DNA of 64,000 bases from Tepidimonas ignava (GTDB lineage: Bacteria; Pseudomonadota; Gammaproteobacteria; Burkholderiales; Burkholderiaceae_C). Position 1 is the stretch's first letter. Every line of letters begins with the position of its first letter. The notes beneath the pieces were generated by a model. The model did not search any database and was not told the origin of the DNA. It worked only from the letters and a program-made list of their open reading frames with translations. The translations under genes and the position numbers were made by a program. The stretch is taken from NCBI RefSeq assembly GCF_004342625.1, contig NZ_SMAH01000009.1:1-64000 (forward strand), written 5' to 3'. This document shows, piece by piece, positions 53,155-61,051 of this stretch.

Positions 53155-53853
53155 TCAGGCCATGCGCACCGCGGGCGCCGCCGGCAGCCGGCGCAGCAGC
53201 GCGCGCAACGCCGCGCCGTACAGCGGCAGCAGCGCCACCAGGCTGAACGCCAGCTTGGTGGCGTAGTCCACCAGCGCAATCTCCACCCAGTGTTCGGCCA
53301 TGAAGGCGTCGCTGCTGCGCCAAAATGCCACCGAGAAAAAGACGAACGTGTCGATGAGGCTGCCGACGACGGTGGAGGCCGCCGGCGCCACCCACCACTG
53401 CGGCAGGCGACGCAGGCGGGCAAAGACCGCGATGTCGGTCAACTGCCCGACCGCGTAGGCCATGAAGCTGGCCAGCGCAATACGAAATACAAACGCGTTG
53501 AACGCCGCCAGCGCCGCCCAGCCGGCGAACGCGCCCTCGAAAAACAGCACCGACACCACGTACGACGCCAGCAGCGCTGGCAGCATCACCCAGGCCACCA
53601 CATGCCGCGCCACCTGTGGGCCCAGCACGCGCACCGTTAGGTCCGTCAGCACGAACACCAGCGGGAACGTGAACGCCCCCCACGTCGTGTGCACCCCGCC
53701 CAGCGTGAACGGGATTTGCACCAGGTAGTTGCTGGCGATGATGAGTGCAATGTGCGCCGCGGCCAGCCACGCGATCGCGCGCCGCAGGGCTTCGGGGTTG
53801 AGGGCCAGGGATGGTTGGGGCTGCGCCACGGCAGCCAAGGGCACGAACGCCAT
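53155..53853 (-). CDS. Queuosine precursor transporter (YhhQ/VUT family)
   Basis: A 232-residue inner-membrane protein with about six helices, of the COG1738 family that takes up preQ0/preQ1 or queuine-type precursors for tRNA queuosine. Typical stretches: ALIIASNYLVQIPFTLGG, LTDLTVRVLG, RIALASFMAYAVGQLTDIAVF, APAASTVVGSLIDTFVFFSVAF. ATG 53853 follows AAGGA, which is part of a preQ1-like aptamer. This context strongly supports the substrate class. Confidence 0.9.
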   Translation of the reverse strand: MAFVPLAAVAQPQPSLALNPEALRRAIAWLAAAHIALIIASNYLVQIPFTLGGVHTTWGAFTFPLVFVLTDLTVRVLGPQVARHVVAWVMLPALLASYVVSVLFFEGAFAGWAALAAFNAFVFRIALASFMAYAVGQLTDIAVFARLRRLPQWWVAPAASTVVGSLIDTFVFFSVAFWRSSDAFMAEHWVEIALVDYATKLAFSLVALLPLYGAALRALLRRLPAAPAVRMA

Positions 53854-53857
53854 GTTG

Positions 53858-53891
53858 AATCCTTTTTGATGAGTGGGGTGAGGGAACCCAC
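53858..53891 (-). promoter_or_regulatory. preQ1-I-type riboswitch
   Basis: On the minus strand GTGGG (53891-53887) pairs with CCCAC (53877-53873), enclosing loop TTCCCTCAC, and is followed by TCATCAAAAAGGA. GGA can pair with TCC of the loop, giving the H-type pseudoknot of preQ1 class I. The A-rich tail and the 34-nt size match that class. The AAGGA is also the ribosome binding site (6 bases to the ATG), so preQ1 binding should block translation. Hand folding only. Confidence 0.7.
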
Positions 53892-53929
53892 GCCGGCCGT
53901 GGTGACCGGCTTGGAGGTCAGGGGGCGCA

Positions 53930-53935
53930 AGTGTA
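53930..53935 (-). promoter_or_regulatory. -10 box for the queuosine precursor transporter
   Basis: On the minus strand TACACT within CGTTACACTTGCGCC, about 76 bases before the ATG, placing the aptamer inside the 5' leader. Confidence 0.45.
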
Positions 53936-53970
53936 ACGCGCCTTGCGCCACCGTGCATCCAGGGCGGGCG

Positions 53971-55272
53971 TCAGCCCAGCATCGCGCGCCAAATGCCGCG
54001 CGCCCAGCTCCACGCGGCGGTGCCGGAGCGGGCGCTCGGCTTGGGATCGACGGTGAACCGCAGCTTTGGCGCTTCGCCCGCGACCATCGTTGTCACCACG
54101 TTGACGTTGATCGCTTCGTCGTGTGAGGTGGCGGCCCAGCAAATGCCCAGCGGCAGCTCCACCTCGCCTTTCGGCGCCGGGGCGGCCTCGCCCCGCAGGC
54201 GGCGCGCGATTTCCTCGCCCACCGCGCGGCCCTGGCCGAAGGCGACCTGCCCGCTCTTGGGCTGCGGGCTGCCCTGCGCGTCGCCGATCACGAAGATGTG
54301 CGCATCGGCCTTGGCTTGGAAGCTGGGCAGCAACACATCGGCCCAGCGCTGCCCAAGGCCGGCCTGACGCACCAGCGCGTGCGCGCGCATCGGCAGCACC
54401 AGGTTGGCGTGGTCGTAGCGCAGCTCACCGGCACTGGTTTGCAACGCGCGCCGCCCGGCATCGACCGCCTGCAGCTCGACATTGGGGCGGTAGTCGATCA
54501 CGTCGGCGTACGCTCGGAGGGCACCCAGGATCGGTTGCGCGATCGGCGCCGGCGTGGGGGCCGGGTTGGCGTCCAGGAACACGATCTTGCCCCGCACGCC
54601 CCGCTTCTTGACCTGTTCGGCGATCAGCATCGCGCGTTCGTACGGCGCCGGCGGGCAACGGTACGGGGGCTTGGGCGCGCTCATGACGAAAGTGCCCCCC
54701 TGCGCCAAAAAGCGTTCCACCTGGGCGCGCACGGCCTGGTGCTCGAAAGCACGAAAGCCCACCGGCAGCGCTTCGCGCGCCTGAGCGAAGCCGGGCAGGC
54801 TGTCTTCCATGTACTCGATGCCGGGCGACAGCACCAGCGCGTCGTAGCGCACGCGCTGGCCCCCGTCCAGCACCACCTCGCGGCGGTCGCGCTCGATGGC
54901 CTGCGCGCGTGCGCGCAGCCGCTGCACGCCGGGCAGGGCCTCGACCCGCTGGTAGCTGTGCAGCAGTTCGTCCAGACTCCCGGCGCCGGCCACGTAGTGG
55001 CCACTCATCGGGCACGACATGAAGCGCTCGTTGGGCTCGATCAGCGTGATGGCCGCCACCTGCTCCCTGGCCAGCGCCCGCACCGCACCCAAACCGCCCC
55101 AACCGCCACCCACCACCACCACGTGGGGTTTGGCCTGCCCCACGACGTTGGCGCAGCCGGCCAGCCACGCGGCCGGGCCGACGGCCAGGCCTGTTTGCAG
55201 TACGCGCCGGCGCGGCCAAGCCGAGCCGTTCGGTTGGGACGTCGTGGTGTGGAGGCGAAGTGCGTCGGACAT
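53971..55272 (-). CDS. FAD-dependent oxidoreductase, flavocytochrome c (FccB) type
   Basis: A 433-residue secreted flavoprotein. A twin-arginine-like signal (WPRRRVLQTGLAVGPAAWLAGC) ends in a lipobox LAGC, so a lipid-anchored periplasmic form is possible. The FAD-binding motif is HVVVVGGGWGGLGAVRAL; then SCPMSGHYVAG, a second nucleotide site near LVLSPGIEYMEDSLPG, IFVIGDAQG, and the C-terminal flavocytochrome c flavin-binding domain (LGICWAATSHDEAINVNVV). FccB oxidises sulfide when paired with a cytochrome subunit; no fccA is adjacent, so the substrate is open. ATG 55272 follows AGGAG. Confidence 0.85.
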   Translation of the reverse strand: MSDALRLHTTTSQPNGSAWPRRRVLQTGLAVGPAAWLAGCANVVGQAKPHVVVVGGGWGGLGAVRALAREQVAAITLIEPNERFMSCPMSGHYVAGAGSLDELLHSYQRVEALPGVQRLRARAQAIERDRREVVLDGGQRVRYDALVLSPGIEYMEDSLPGFAQAREALPVGFRAFEHQAVRAQVERFLAQGGTFVMSAPKPPYRCPPAPYERAMLIAEQVKKRGVRGKIVFLDANPAPTPAPIAQPILGALRAYADVIDYRPNVELQAVDAGRRALQTSAGELRYDHANLVLPMRAHALVRQAGLGQRWADVLLPSFQAKADAHIFVIGDAQGSPQPKSGQVAFGQGRAVGEEIARRLRGEAAPAPKGEVELPLGICWAATSHDEAINVNVVTTMVAGEAPKLRFTVDPKPSARSGTAAWSWARGIWRAMLG

Positions 55273-55356
55273 CGGGCGCTCCTGGGCGGTTGGGGCGGCG
55301 CGACGACGCCCCCGCACCGCGCGTCGCTTGCGCCAGGTTCTGTCATGATCCCGTGC

Positions 55357-55393
55357 GGGTAGGGGTATCCTAGGGTGCCAAAACCCCTATCCC
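55357..55393. repeat. Imperfect inverted repeat between fccB-like gene and phosphatase gene
   Basis: GGGTAGGGGT (55357-55366) opposes ACCCCTATCCC (55383-55393) with one extra base, in a 147-bp gene-free gap. Read on the minus strand it could end the phosphatase transcript or be an operator of the flavoprotein gene. No T-run follows. Confidence 0.35.
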
Positions 55394-55419
55394 AACAGGG
55401 AAAACCCGGTGTCGGCCGC

Positions 55420-56031
55420 TCAGGGCTGCAGGTCCAGCACGCCGAGCACCTTGAGCTGCCCGCGCTCGTCGCTTTCGGCCACCACGGCCTGGTGGTACTC
55501 GATTTGCTCGCCAGTGAGCGCGTCGATGTTGGGCAGGTGCGTGATCAGCACCACCGGGTTGGGGCCACGCAGGCGGCGGATCCATTCCTCGGCGGCGTCC
55601 ATCGCTTCGTTGAGGCTGACGCTGCCCGAGAGGAATTCGCGCAGCCGGGGTTCGAGTTCGGCTTTGCCGAAGGCCAGGCGCGCCGTGTCGCGCGTGCGGC
55701 ACATGGCGGAAGCGACCACCTGCACGCGCTCGGGCGGCAAGCCGTGCGCCGCGAAGGCGCGGCCGATGGCCTCGGCGTCGCGCCGCCCTTTGCCGGTGAG
55801 CATGCGCTCGCCGCGGCACTGGCCGCTGGGGTCGTAAGCGGTCGATTGTCCCTCGCGGCCCACCTCGGTGTGGCGCATCACCACCACCATGTGGGGCCGT
55901 GTGGCCAGGGCTTGCCACAGCGCGGCGTCGTCCGCGGCGCGGGCGTGATGCGGTGCGCCAAGCCACAAGAACGCCCCGACCCCACCCCATACGGCCATGC
56001 TGCCAAGCGTTGCAATGCGTCTCCAGAACAT
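55420..56031 (-). CDS. Secreted histidine phosphatase family protein
   Basis: A 203-residue protein with a signal peptide (IATLGSMAVWGGVGAFLWLG, cleavage after ARA). The phosphatase core has the catalytic RH in VVMRHTEVGREGQS, GERMLTGKGRRDAEAIG, the second arginine in ASAMCRTRDTARLAFG, and the later histidine in VVLITHLPNIDAL. Usual family motif is RHG; here RHT. A periplasmic location is predicted; the substrate is unknown. ATG 56031 is chosen over 56067 because it follows GGAGAGGG and opens the signal peptide. Confidence 0.82.
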   Translation of the reverse strand: MFWRRIATLGSMAVWGGVGAFLWLGAPHHARAADDAALWQALATRPHMVVVMRHTEVGREGQSTAYDPSGQCRGERMLTGKGRRDAEAIGRAFAAHGLPPERVQVVASAMCRTRDTARLAFGKAELEPRLREFLSGSVSLNEAMDAAEEWIRRLRGPNPVVLITHLPNIDALTGEQIEYHQAVVAESDERGQLKVLGVLDLQP

Positions 56032-56136
56032 GCGCCGGCCCTCTCCTCGTTGGTTGCGCGTCAGCAACGCAGTGTCTTGGCGGGCATTTTGAGAAAGAGC
56101 CCGATCAGCGTCAACCCCGGCCCGCCGCGGTCGGGG

Positions 56137-57546
56137 TCAAGCCAGCCCGCGCAGCACCTCCAGCGCCTCGTCGACACGCTCCACACCGTGCAGCGTCATG
56201 CCCTCGGTGGCACGGGCGAAGGCGGCGTCGGGTTTGCGTGGCAGGTTGGCTTTGGGCACCACGGCCACGCCAAAGCCCAGTTTGGCGGCTTCCTTGAGCC
56301 GCTCCTGGCCCCGTTGGGCGGGTCGCACCTCGCCGGCCAGGCCCACCTCGCCAAAGGCGATGAAGCCGCGCGGCAGGGGCTTGCCGCGCAGGCTGCTGAC
56401 GATGGCCAGCAGCACCGCCAGGTCGGCCGCCGGCTCGGCGATGCGCACGCCCCCCACCGCGTTGACGAACACGTCCTGGTCGCCGCAGGCCACGCCGGCG
56501 TGGCGGTGCAGCACGGCCAGCAGCATGGCCAGGCGGTCGCGCTCCAGGCCGACGCTCAGGCGCCGCGGCGCGGGGCCGCCGGCGTCCACCAGCGCCTGCA
56601 CTTCCACCAGCAGCGGGCGCGTGCCTTCCAGCGTGGCCAACACGCAACTGCCGGGCACGGGCTCGCGGTGCTGGCTCAAAAACAGCGCGCTGGGGTTGCC
56701 CACGCCCTTGAGGCCACGCTCGGTCATCGCAAACACGCCCAGCTCGCTGACCGCGCCAAAGCGGTTTTTGATCGCCCGCACCAGCCGAAAACTGCTGTGC
56801 GCGTCGCCTTCGAAGTACAGCACCGTGTCGACCATGTGCTCCAGCACGCGTGGGCCGGCCAACGCACCCTCTTTGGTGACGTGCCCCACCAGCACCAGGG
56901 TGGTGCCGTGCGCGCCACTGGTTTTGGCCGCGCGCGTCAGCAGCGCCGCGCACTCGCGCACCTGGGCCACCGAGCCCGGCGCGGAGCTGAGCTGCTCGGT
57001 GTAGATGGTCTGGATGGAGTCGATCACCGCCACCGCGGGGCGCTGCTGTTGCAGGGTGGCCAGGATGGTCTCCAGGCGCACCTCGGGCAGCACGGCAACC
57101 TGGCTGTCCGCCAGCCCCAGACGGCGCGCGCGCAGCGCCACCTGGGTGCCGCTTTCTTCGCCGGTGACGTACAGCGTGGGCAGGCCGGCGCGCTGCAGCG
57201 CGTCCAGCGCTTGCAACAGCAGCGTCGATTTGCCGATGCCGGGGTCGCCACCGATCAGCACCACGGCGCCGGGGACCACGCCGCCGCCCAGCACGCGGTC
57301 GAGCTCAGCCAGGCCGGTGGGGGTGCGCGCCACGTCGGCGGCGTCGATGTCGGCCAGCCGCGCCAGCGTTCCGGTGGCGGCCAGCCCCTGCCGCAGCGCG
57401 CCCAGGCCACCTTGGGCTGCGATGCTTGCGGGGGCCAACACCTCCACCAGCGTGTTCCAAGCCCCGCAGTGCGGGCAGCGTCCGTGCCAGCGGGGCGTGG
57501 AGCCGCCGCAGGCGCTGCAACTGTACTGAGTTTTGTCCTTGGCCAT
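56137..57546 (-). CDS. radA: DNA repair protein RadA
   Basis: RadA (469 residues) is a RecA-related branch-migration ATPase in recombination repair. N-terminal zinc finger YSCSACGGSTPRWHGRCPHCG, Walker A VLIGGDPGIGKSTLLLQAL, KNRFG motif in AIKNRFGAVSELGVF, and a C-terminal Lon-like domain (GVACGDQDVFVNAVGGVRI, RGFIAFGEVGLAGEVRP). The start is 7 bases after the stop of the esterase gene, so both share a transcript. Confidence 0.97.
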   Translation of the reverse strand: MAKDKTQYSCSACGGSTPRWHGRCPHCGAWNTLVEVLAPASIAAQGGLGALRQGLAATGTLARLADIDAADVARTPTGLAELDRVLGGGVVPGAVVLIGGDPGIGKSTLLLQALDALQRAGLPTLYVTGEESGTQVALRARRLGLADSQVAVLPEVRLETILATLQQQRPAVAVIDSIQTIYTEQLSSAPGSVAQVRECAALLTRAAKTSGAHGTTLVLVGHVTKEGALAGPRVLEHMVDTVLYFEGDAHSSFRLVRAIKNRFGAVSELGVFAMTERGLKGVGNPSALFLSQHREPVPGSCVLATLEGTRPLLVEVQALVDAGGPAPRRLSVGLERDRLAMLLAVLHRHAGVACGDQDVFVNAVGGVRIAEPAADLAVLLAIVSSLRGKPLPRGFIAFGEVGLAGEVRPAQRGQERLKEAAKLGFGVAVVPKANLPRKPDAAFARATEGMTLHGVERVDEALEVLRGLA

Positions 57547-57553
57547 GGCGGCG

Positions 57554-58174
57554 TCACTCCAGGCCCAGGTGGCGCAGCAGCGCCGGCAGGTGCTCGTCGA
57601 AGTCCGACAGCCCGTGGTCGCTGCCAGGCACGATGCGGTGCGCGCTGCCGGGGTAGCGCGCCACCATCTCGCGCCAGTCCAGCACCTCGTCGCCGGTGGC
57701 GGCGATCAGCAGCACCCGTTCGGGGTGCGGCAGCGCCCCCACGGTCAACCGGCGTAGCTCCTCCACGTAGGCGGGCTGAAAGTGGATGCGCTCGGTGGGG
57801 TCGTGCCAGAGTGGGTGCTCGCCGATGTGGCGCGCCAGGTCGCGCGCGGGGTCCACCGCGGGGTTGATCAGCACCGCGCGGCAGCCCCGGGCCCACGCCA
57901 GCCGGGTGGCGTAAAACCCACCCAGTGATGAGCCTACCACGGCCATCGTGTCAACGGGCCAGTCGGCCACGGCGCGCTCGATGAGCGCCCACGCCTGGGC
58001 CGGGCTGGGGGGCAACGCGGGGCAGGCCCACGTCACGTGGGGGTGGTGCGCGCGCAGGTGAGCCTGCAGCCGTTGCGCCTTGAACGAGCGCGGCGAGGAG
58101 CGAAAGCCGTGCAGGTACAGCACGTGGCTGCACGCCGGCCAAGGCGCTGCCGGGGTGTCGAGGGTGGTGGCCAT
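57554..58174 (-). CDS. YqiA/UPF0227-like alpha/beta hydrolase
   Basis: A 206-residue esterase-like protein. Motifs: VLYLHGFRSSPRSFKAQRL near the N-terminus, nucleophile elbow AVVGSSLGGFYATRLA (serine), VLLIAATGDEVLDW (acid region) and the catalytic histidine in VPGSDHGLSDFD. It lacks a Shine-Dalgarno; a TATCCT -10 box is 7 bases upstream and overlaps the -10 of the divergent rodA. Operon with radA. Confidence 0.88.
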   Translation of the reverse strand: MATTLDTPAAPWPACSHVLYLHGFRSSPRSFKAQRLQAHLRAHHPHVTWACPALPPSPAQAWALIERAVADWPVDTMAVVGSSLGGFYATRLAWARGCRAVLINPAVDPARDLARHIGEHPLWHDPTERIHFQPAYVEELRRLTVGALPHPERVLLIAATGDEVLDWREMVARYPGSAHRIVPGSDHGLSDFDEHLPALLRHLGLE

Positions 58175-58181
58175 GGCGCAC

Positions 58182-58189
58182 AGGATAAT
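58182..58189. promoter_or_regulatory. Overlapping divergent -10 boxes
   Basis: AGGATAAT read on the plus strand gives GATAAT (58184-58189), 9 bases before rodA; read on the minus strand it gives TATCCT (58187-58182), 7 bases before the esterase. Only 24 bp lie between the two ATGs. Neither side has a strong -35. Confidence 0.5.
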
Positions 58190-58198
58190 GCAGCCGCC

Positions 58199-59356
58199 AT
58201 GGCCGTCGTGATCCAAAAACCGCCGTTGTGGACCCGCCTGGCCCCGTGGGTGCGGGGCTTCGATGGGCCGTTTCTGCTGTCGGTGGCGCTGCTGGCGCTG
58301 CTGGGGCAACTGGTCATGCTGTCGGTGGCGTTCGACATCGAAGGCCGCGTGCAGGATCACCTGCGCAACCTGCTGATCGGTGCGGTGGTGATGGTGGTGG
58401 TGGCCCAAGTGCCGCCGCAGCGCCTGCAGGCGTTGGCGGTGCCGGCCTACGTGGTGGGGGTGCTGCTGCTGGTGGCGGTGGAGCTGGTGGGCGTGACGCG
58501 CAAGGGTGCGCAGCGCTGGCTGGACCTCGGGGTGATCACGCTTCAGCCCAGCGAGCTGATGAAAATCGCCATGCCGCTGATGTTGGCGTGGTGGTTCCAG
58601 CGGCGCGAGGGGCGGCTGCGGGCGCTGGACTTTGCCGTGGCCGCCGGGTTGCTGGCGCTGCCCGTGGGCTTGATCATGTTGCAGCCGGACTTGGGCACGG
58701 CGTTGCTGGTGCTGGCCTCGGGGCTGTTCGTGATCTATTTCGCAGGCCTGAGCTGGGCGCTGATCGTGCCGCCGCTGCTGCTGGGCGCCCTCGGGGTGGG
58801 CGTGCTGGTGGTGATGGAGCCGCAGTGGTGCGCGCCCGGGGTGGACTGGGTGGTGCTGCACGAGTACCAGCGTCAGCGCGTGTGCACGCTGCTGGACCCG
58901 ACGCGCGATCCGCTGGGCAAGGGCTTTCACATTTTGCAGGGGCTCATCGCCATCGGCTCCGGAGGGGTGTGGGGCAAAGGCTTCATGCAGGGCACGCAAA
59001 CCCACCTGGACTTCGTGCCCGAACGCAGCACGGACTTCATCTTCGCCGCCTTGGCCGAGGAGTTCGGCCTGGTGGGGGTGCTGGTGCTGCTGACCGCGTA
59101 CGGCGTGTTCATCTGGCGCGGCCTGGTGCTGGCCATGGAAGCGTCGACCCTGTTTGGCCGGCTGCTGGCCGGGGCGTTGATTCTGGTGCAGTTCGTCTAT
59201 GCGTTCGTCAACATCGGCATGGTCAGCGGGCTGCTGCCGGTGGTGGGGGTGCCGCTGCCGTTCGTCAGTTACGGTGGCACCGCCATGGTGGCGCTGGGTG
59301 CCAGCCTGGGGCTGATGCTGTCGGTGGGGCGGCACAAGCGCCTGGTGCCTACCTGA
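58199..59356 (+). CDS. rodA: Rod shape-determining peptidoglycan polymerase RodA
   Basis: RodA (385 residues) is the SEDS polymerase of the elongasome. Ten hydrophobic segments; signatures KGAQRWLDLGVITLQPSELMK, LQPDLGTALLVLA, LDPTRDPLGKGFHILQGLIA, PERSTDFIFAALAEEFGLVG and the C-terminal VVGVPLPFVSYGGTA. A Cys-containing periplasmic loop (EPQWCAPGVDWV) precedes the DPTRDP segment. It implies a rod-shaped cell. The partner pbp2 gene is not in the window. Confidence 0.96.
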   Translation: MAVVIQKPPLWTRLAPWVRGFDGPFLLSVALLALLGQLVMLSVAFDIEGRVQDHLRNLLIGAVVMVVVAQVPPQRLQALAVPAYVVGVLLLVAVELVGVTRKGAQRWLDLGVITLQPSELMKIAMPLMLAWWFQRREGRLRALDFAVAAGLLALPVGLIMLQPDLGTALLVLASGLFVIYFAGLSWALIVPPLLLGALGVGVLVVMEPQWCAPGVDWVVLHEYQRQRVCTLLDPTRDPLGKGFHILQGLIAIGSGGVWGKGFMQGTQTHLDFVPERSTDFIFAALAEEFGLVGVLVLLTAYGVFIWRGLVLAMEASTLFGRLLAGALILVQFVYAFVNIGMVSGLLPVVGVPLPFVSYGGTAMVALGASLGLMLSVGRHKRLVPT

Positions 59357-59400
59357 CGCGCCCCGCGGCCCTGGCGGTGGCAGGGTGGACGGGGCCTGCC

Positions 59401-59406
59401 TACAAT
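59401..59406 (+). promoter_or_regulatory. -10 box for tldD
   Basis: TACAAT, then 7 bases, then ATG 59414; no Shine-Dalgarno. Same layout as at lpxC. Confidence 0.45.
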
Positions 59407-59413
59407 GCGGCGC

Positions 59414-60880
59414 ATGATCGCCGTTGAACCGACCCTGCAGCGCCTGGCCACGGCGCGCACGTTGCTGCTCGAACCCTACGGATTGGACGAAACCCACCTG
59501 CGCCGGGCGTTGGCGCGCATCATGGGGCCCGGTGTCGATGACGCGGACCTGTACTTCCAGTACACGCGCAGCGAAGGCTGGAGCCTGGAGGAAGGCATTG
59601 TCAAGACCGGCAGCTTCAGCATCGACCAAGGCGTGGGGGTGCGCGCCATCAGCGGCGACAAGACCGCGTTTGCGTACGCCGACGACCTGAGCTGGGCGGC
59701 GCTGCGCGAAGCCGCCGATAGCGTGCGCGCCATCGGCCGCGTGGGCGCTGCGCAGCAGGCCGACCTGCGCCGCCGGCGCCGTCGCGTGGCGCCGTCGCGC
59801 CAGTTGTACGAGGCGCACGACCCCATCGGCACGCTGGACAGCGCGGCCAAGGTGGCGTTGCTGGAGCGGCTGGAGCGCATGGCGCGTGCACGCGACCCGC
59901 GCGTGGTGCAGGTGATGGCCGGGCTGGCCGCGGAGTACGACGTGGTGCTGGTGGCGCGCGCCGACGGCGTGCTGGCCGCCGACGTGCGTCCGCTGGTGCG
60001 CCTGTCGCTGACGGTGATCGCGCAGCAGGGCCAACGGCGCGAGGTCGGCTCCGCGGGCGGTGGCGGGCGCTGGGGCCTGGAGCGCTTCGACGACGCGCTG
60101 CTGACGCAGTACGTGGACGAGGCCGTGGGCGCGGCGCTGACCAACCTGGAGTCACGCCCCGCACCGGCAGGCGAGCTCACCGTGGTGCTGGGCCCGGGCT
60201 GGCCCGGTGTGCTGCTGCACGAGGCGGTCGGCCACGGTCTGGAGGGGGACTTCAACCGCAAAGGCTCCAGCGCCTTCAGCGGGCGCATCGGCCAGCGCGT
60301 GGCGGCCAAGGGCGTGACCGTGCTGGACGACGGCACGCTGGCGGGGCGACGCGGCTCGCTCAACATCGACGACGAGGGCGAGCCCACCCAATGCAACGTG
60401 CTGATCGAAGACGGCGTGTTGCGTGGCTACATGCAGGACCGCCTCAACGCGCGCCTGATGGGCGTGACCGCCACCGGCAACGGCCGGCGCGAAAGTTACG
60501 CCCACCTGCCCATGCCGCGCATGACCAACACCTACATGCTGGCGGGCCCGCACGATCCGCAGGAAATCATCGCCAGCGTCAAGCGTGGCCTGTACGCGAC
60601 GCACTTTGGCGGTGGGCAGGTGGACATCACCAGTGGTCAGTTCGTTTTTTCGGCCAGCAGCGCGTGGTGGATCGAAAACGGCCGCTTGGCCTACCCGGTC
60701 AAGGGCGCCACGCTGATCGGCAGCGGCCCCGAAGCGCTCAAGCGCGTGCGCATGATCGGGCGTGACCTGCAGCTCGACGCTGGCATCGGCACCTGCGGCA
60801 AGGAAGGCCAAAGCGTCCCTGTGGGCGTGGGGCAGCCCACGCTGCGCATCGACGGCCTGACGGTGGGCGGCACCGTCTAA
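59414..60880 (+). CDS. tldD: Metalloprotease TldD
   Basis: TldD (488 residues) pairs with TldE/PmbA in a zinc protease that trims unfolded peptides and processes some modified peptides. The metal-binding HExxxH is HEAVGHGLEGDF (about residue 271). Other family segments: LYFQYTRSEGWSLEEGIVK, GVGVRAISGDKTAFAYADDL, GSLNIDDEGEPTQ, MPRMTNTYMLAG, VKGATLIGSGPEAL and the C-terminal GTCGKEGQSVPVGVGQPTLRI. ATG 59414 is preferred to 59405, which overlaps the -10 box. pmbA is elsewhere. Confidence 0.95.
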   Translation: MIAVEPTLQRLATARTLLLEPYGLDETHLRRALARIMGPGVDDADLYFQYTRSEGWSLEEGIVKTGSFSIDQGVGVRAISGDKTAFAYADDLSWAALREAADSVRAIGRVGAAQQADLRRRRRRVAPSRQLYEAHDPIGTLDSAAKVALLERLERMARARDPRVVQVMAGLAAEYDVVLVARADGVLAADVRPLVRLSLTVIAQQGQRREVGSAGGGGRWGLERFDDALLTQYVDEAVGAALTNLESRPAPAGELTVVLGPGWPGVLLHEAVGHGLEGDFNRKGSSAFSGRIGQRVAAKGVTVLDDGTLAGRRGSLNIDDEGEPTQCNVLIEDGVLRGYMQDRLNARLMGVTATGNGRRESYAHLPMPRMTNTYMLAGPHDPQEIIASVKRGLYATHFGGGQVDITSGQFVFSASSAWWIENGRLAYPVKGATLIGSGPEALKRVRMIGRDLQLDAGIGTCGKEGQSVPVGVGQPTLRIDGLTVGGTV

Positions 60881-60951
60881 GGCTGCGACCGCGGCTGTTG
60901 CGCCGATGCCACGCGCGTCGGCTGGCTGTCAGCCGCGTGTCCGACAAACTG

Positions 60952-60960
60952 TGCTACATT
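60952..60960 (+). promoter_or_regulatory. Extended -10 promoter of the DAHP synthase operon
   Basis: TGCTACATT: an extended -10 with hexamer TACATT (60955-60960). It is 7 bases before the leader-peptide ATG, so transcription should start at or beside that codon. No clear -35. Confidence 0.55.
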
Positions 60961-60967
60961 GAGTGTC

Positions 60968-61051
60968 ATGCAACGGCGCAGCTTTTACTTTGGCTACTTT
61001 TGGTTCTCTGGCCCCACCGGCGGTCGAGAGGACGGAAGTCGCCCCCAGTAA
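60968..61051 (+). CDS. Aromatic amino acid leader peptide
   Basis: A 27-codon ORF, ATG to TAA. Codons 6-13 read FYFGYFWF, so seven of eight residues are Phe, Tyr or Trp. The peptide begins MQRRSFYFGYFWFSG. Such density is typical of attenuation leaders such as PheL or TrpL, but all three aromatic residues together match the needs of the common pathway enzyme downstream, DAHP synthase. There is no Shine-Dalgarno; the promoter geometry suggests leaderless translation. It is 88 bases from the stop codon to the aroG start. Confidence 0.85.
   Translation: MQRRSFYFGYFWFSGPTGGREDGSRPQ

Noticed and set aside
50770-53640. A 956-codon plus-strand frame opposite the RNB ribonuclease
   Set aside because: Antisense shadow with a Gln/Arg/His-rich, domainless product.
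55375-57867. An 830-codon plus-strand frame opposite radA and the phosphatase
   Set aside because: Antisense shadow; radA motifs on the minus strand are unambiguous.
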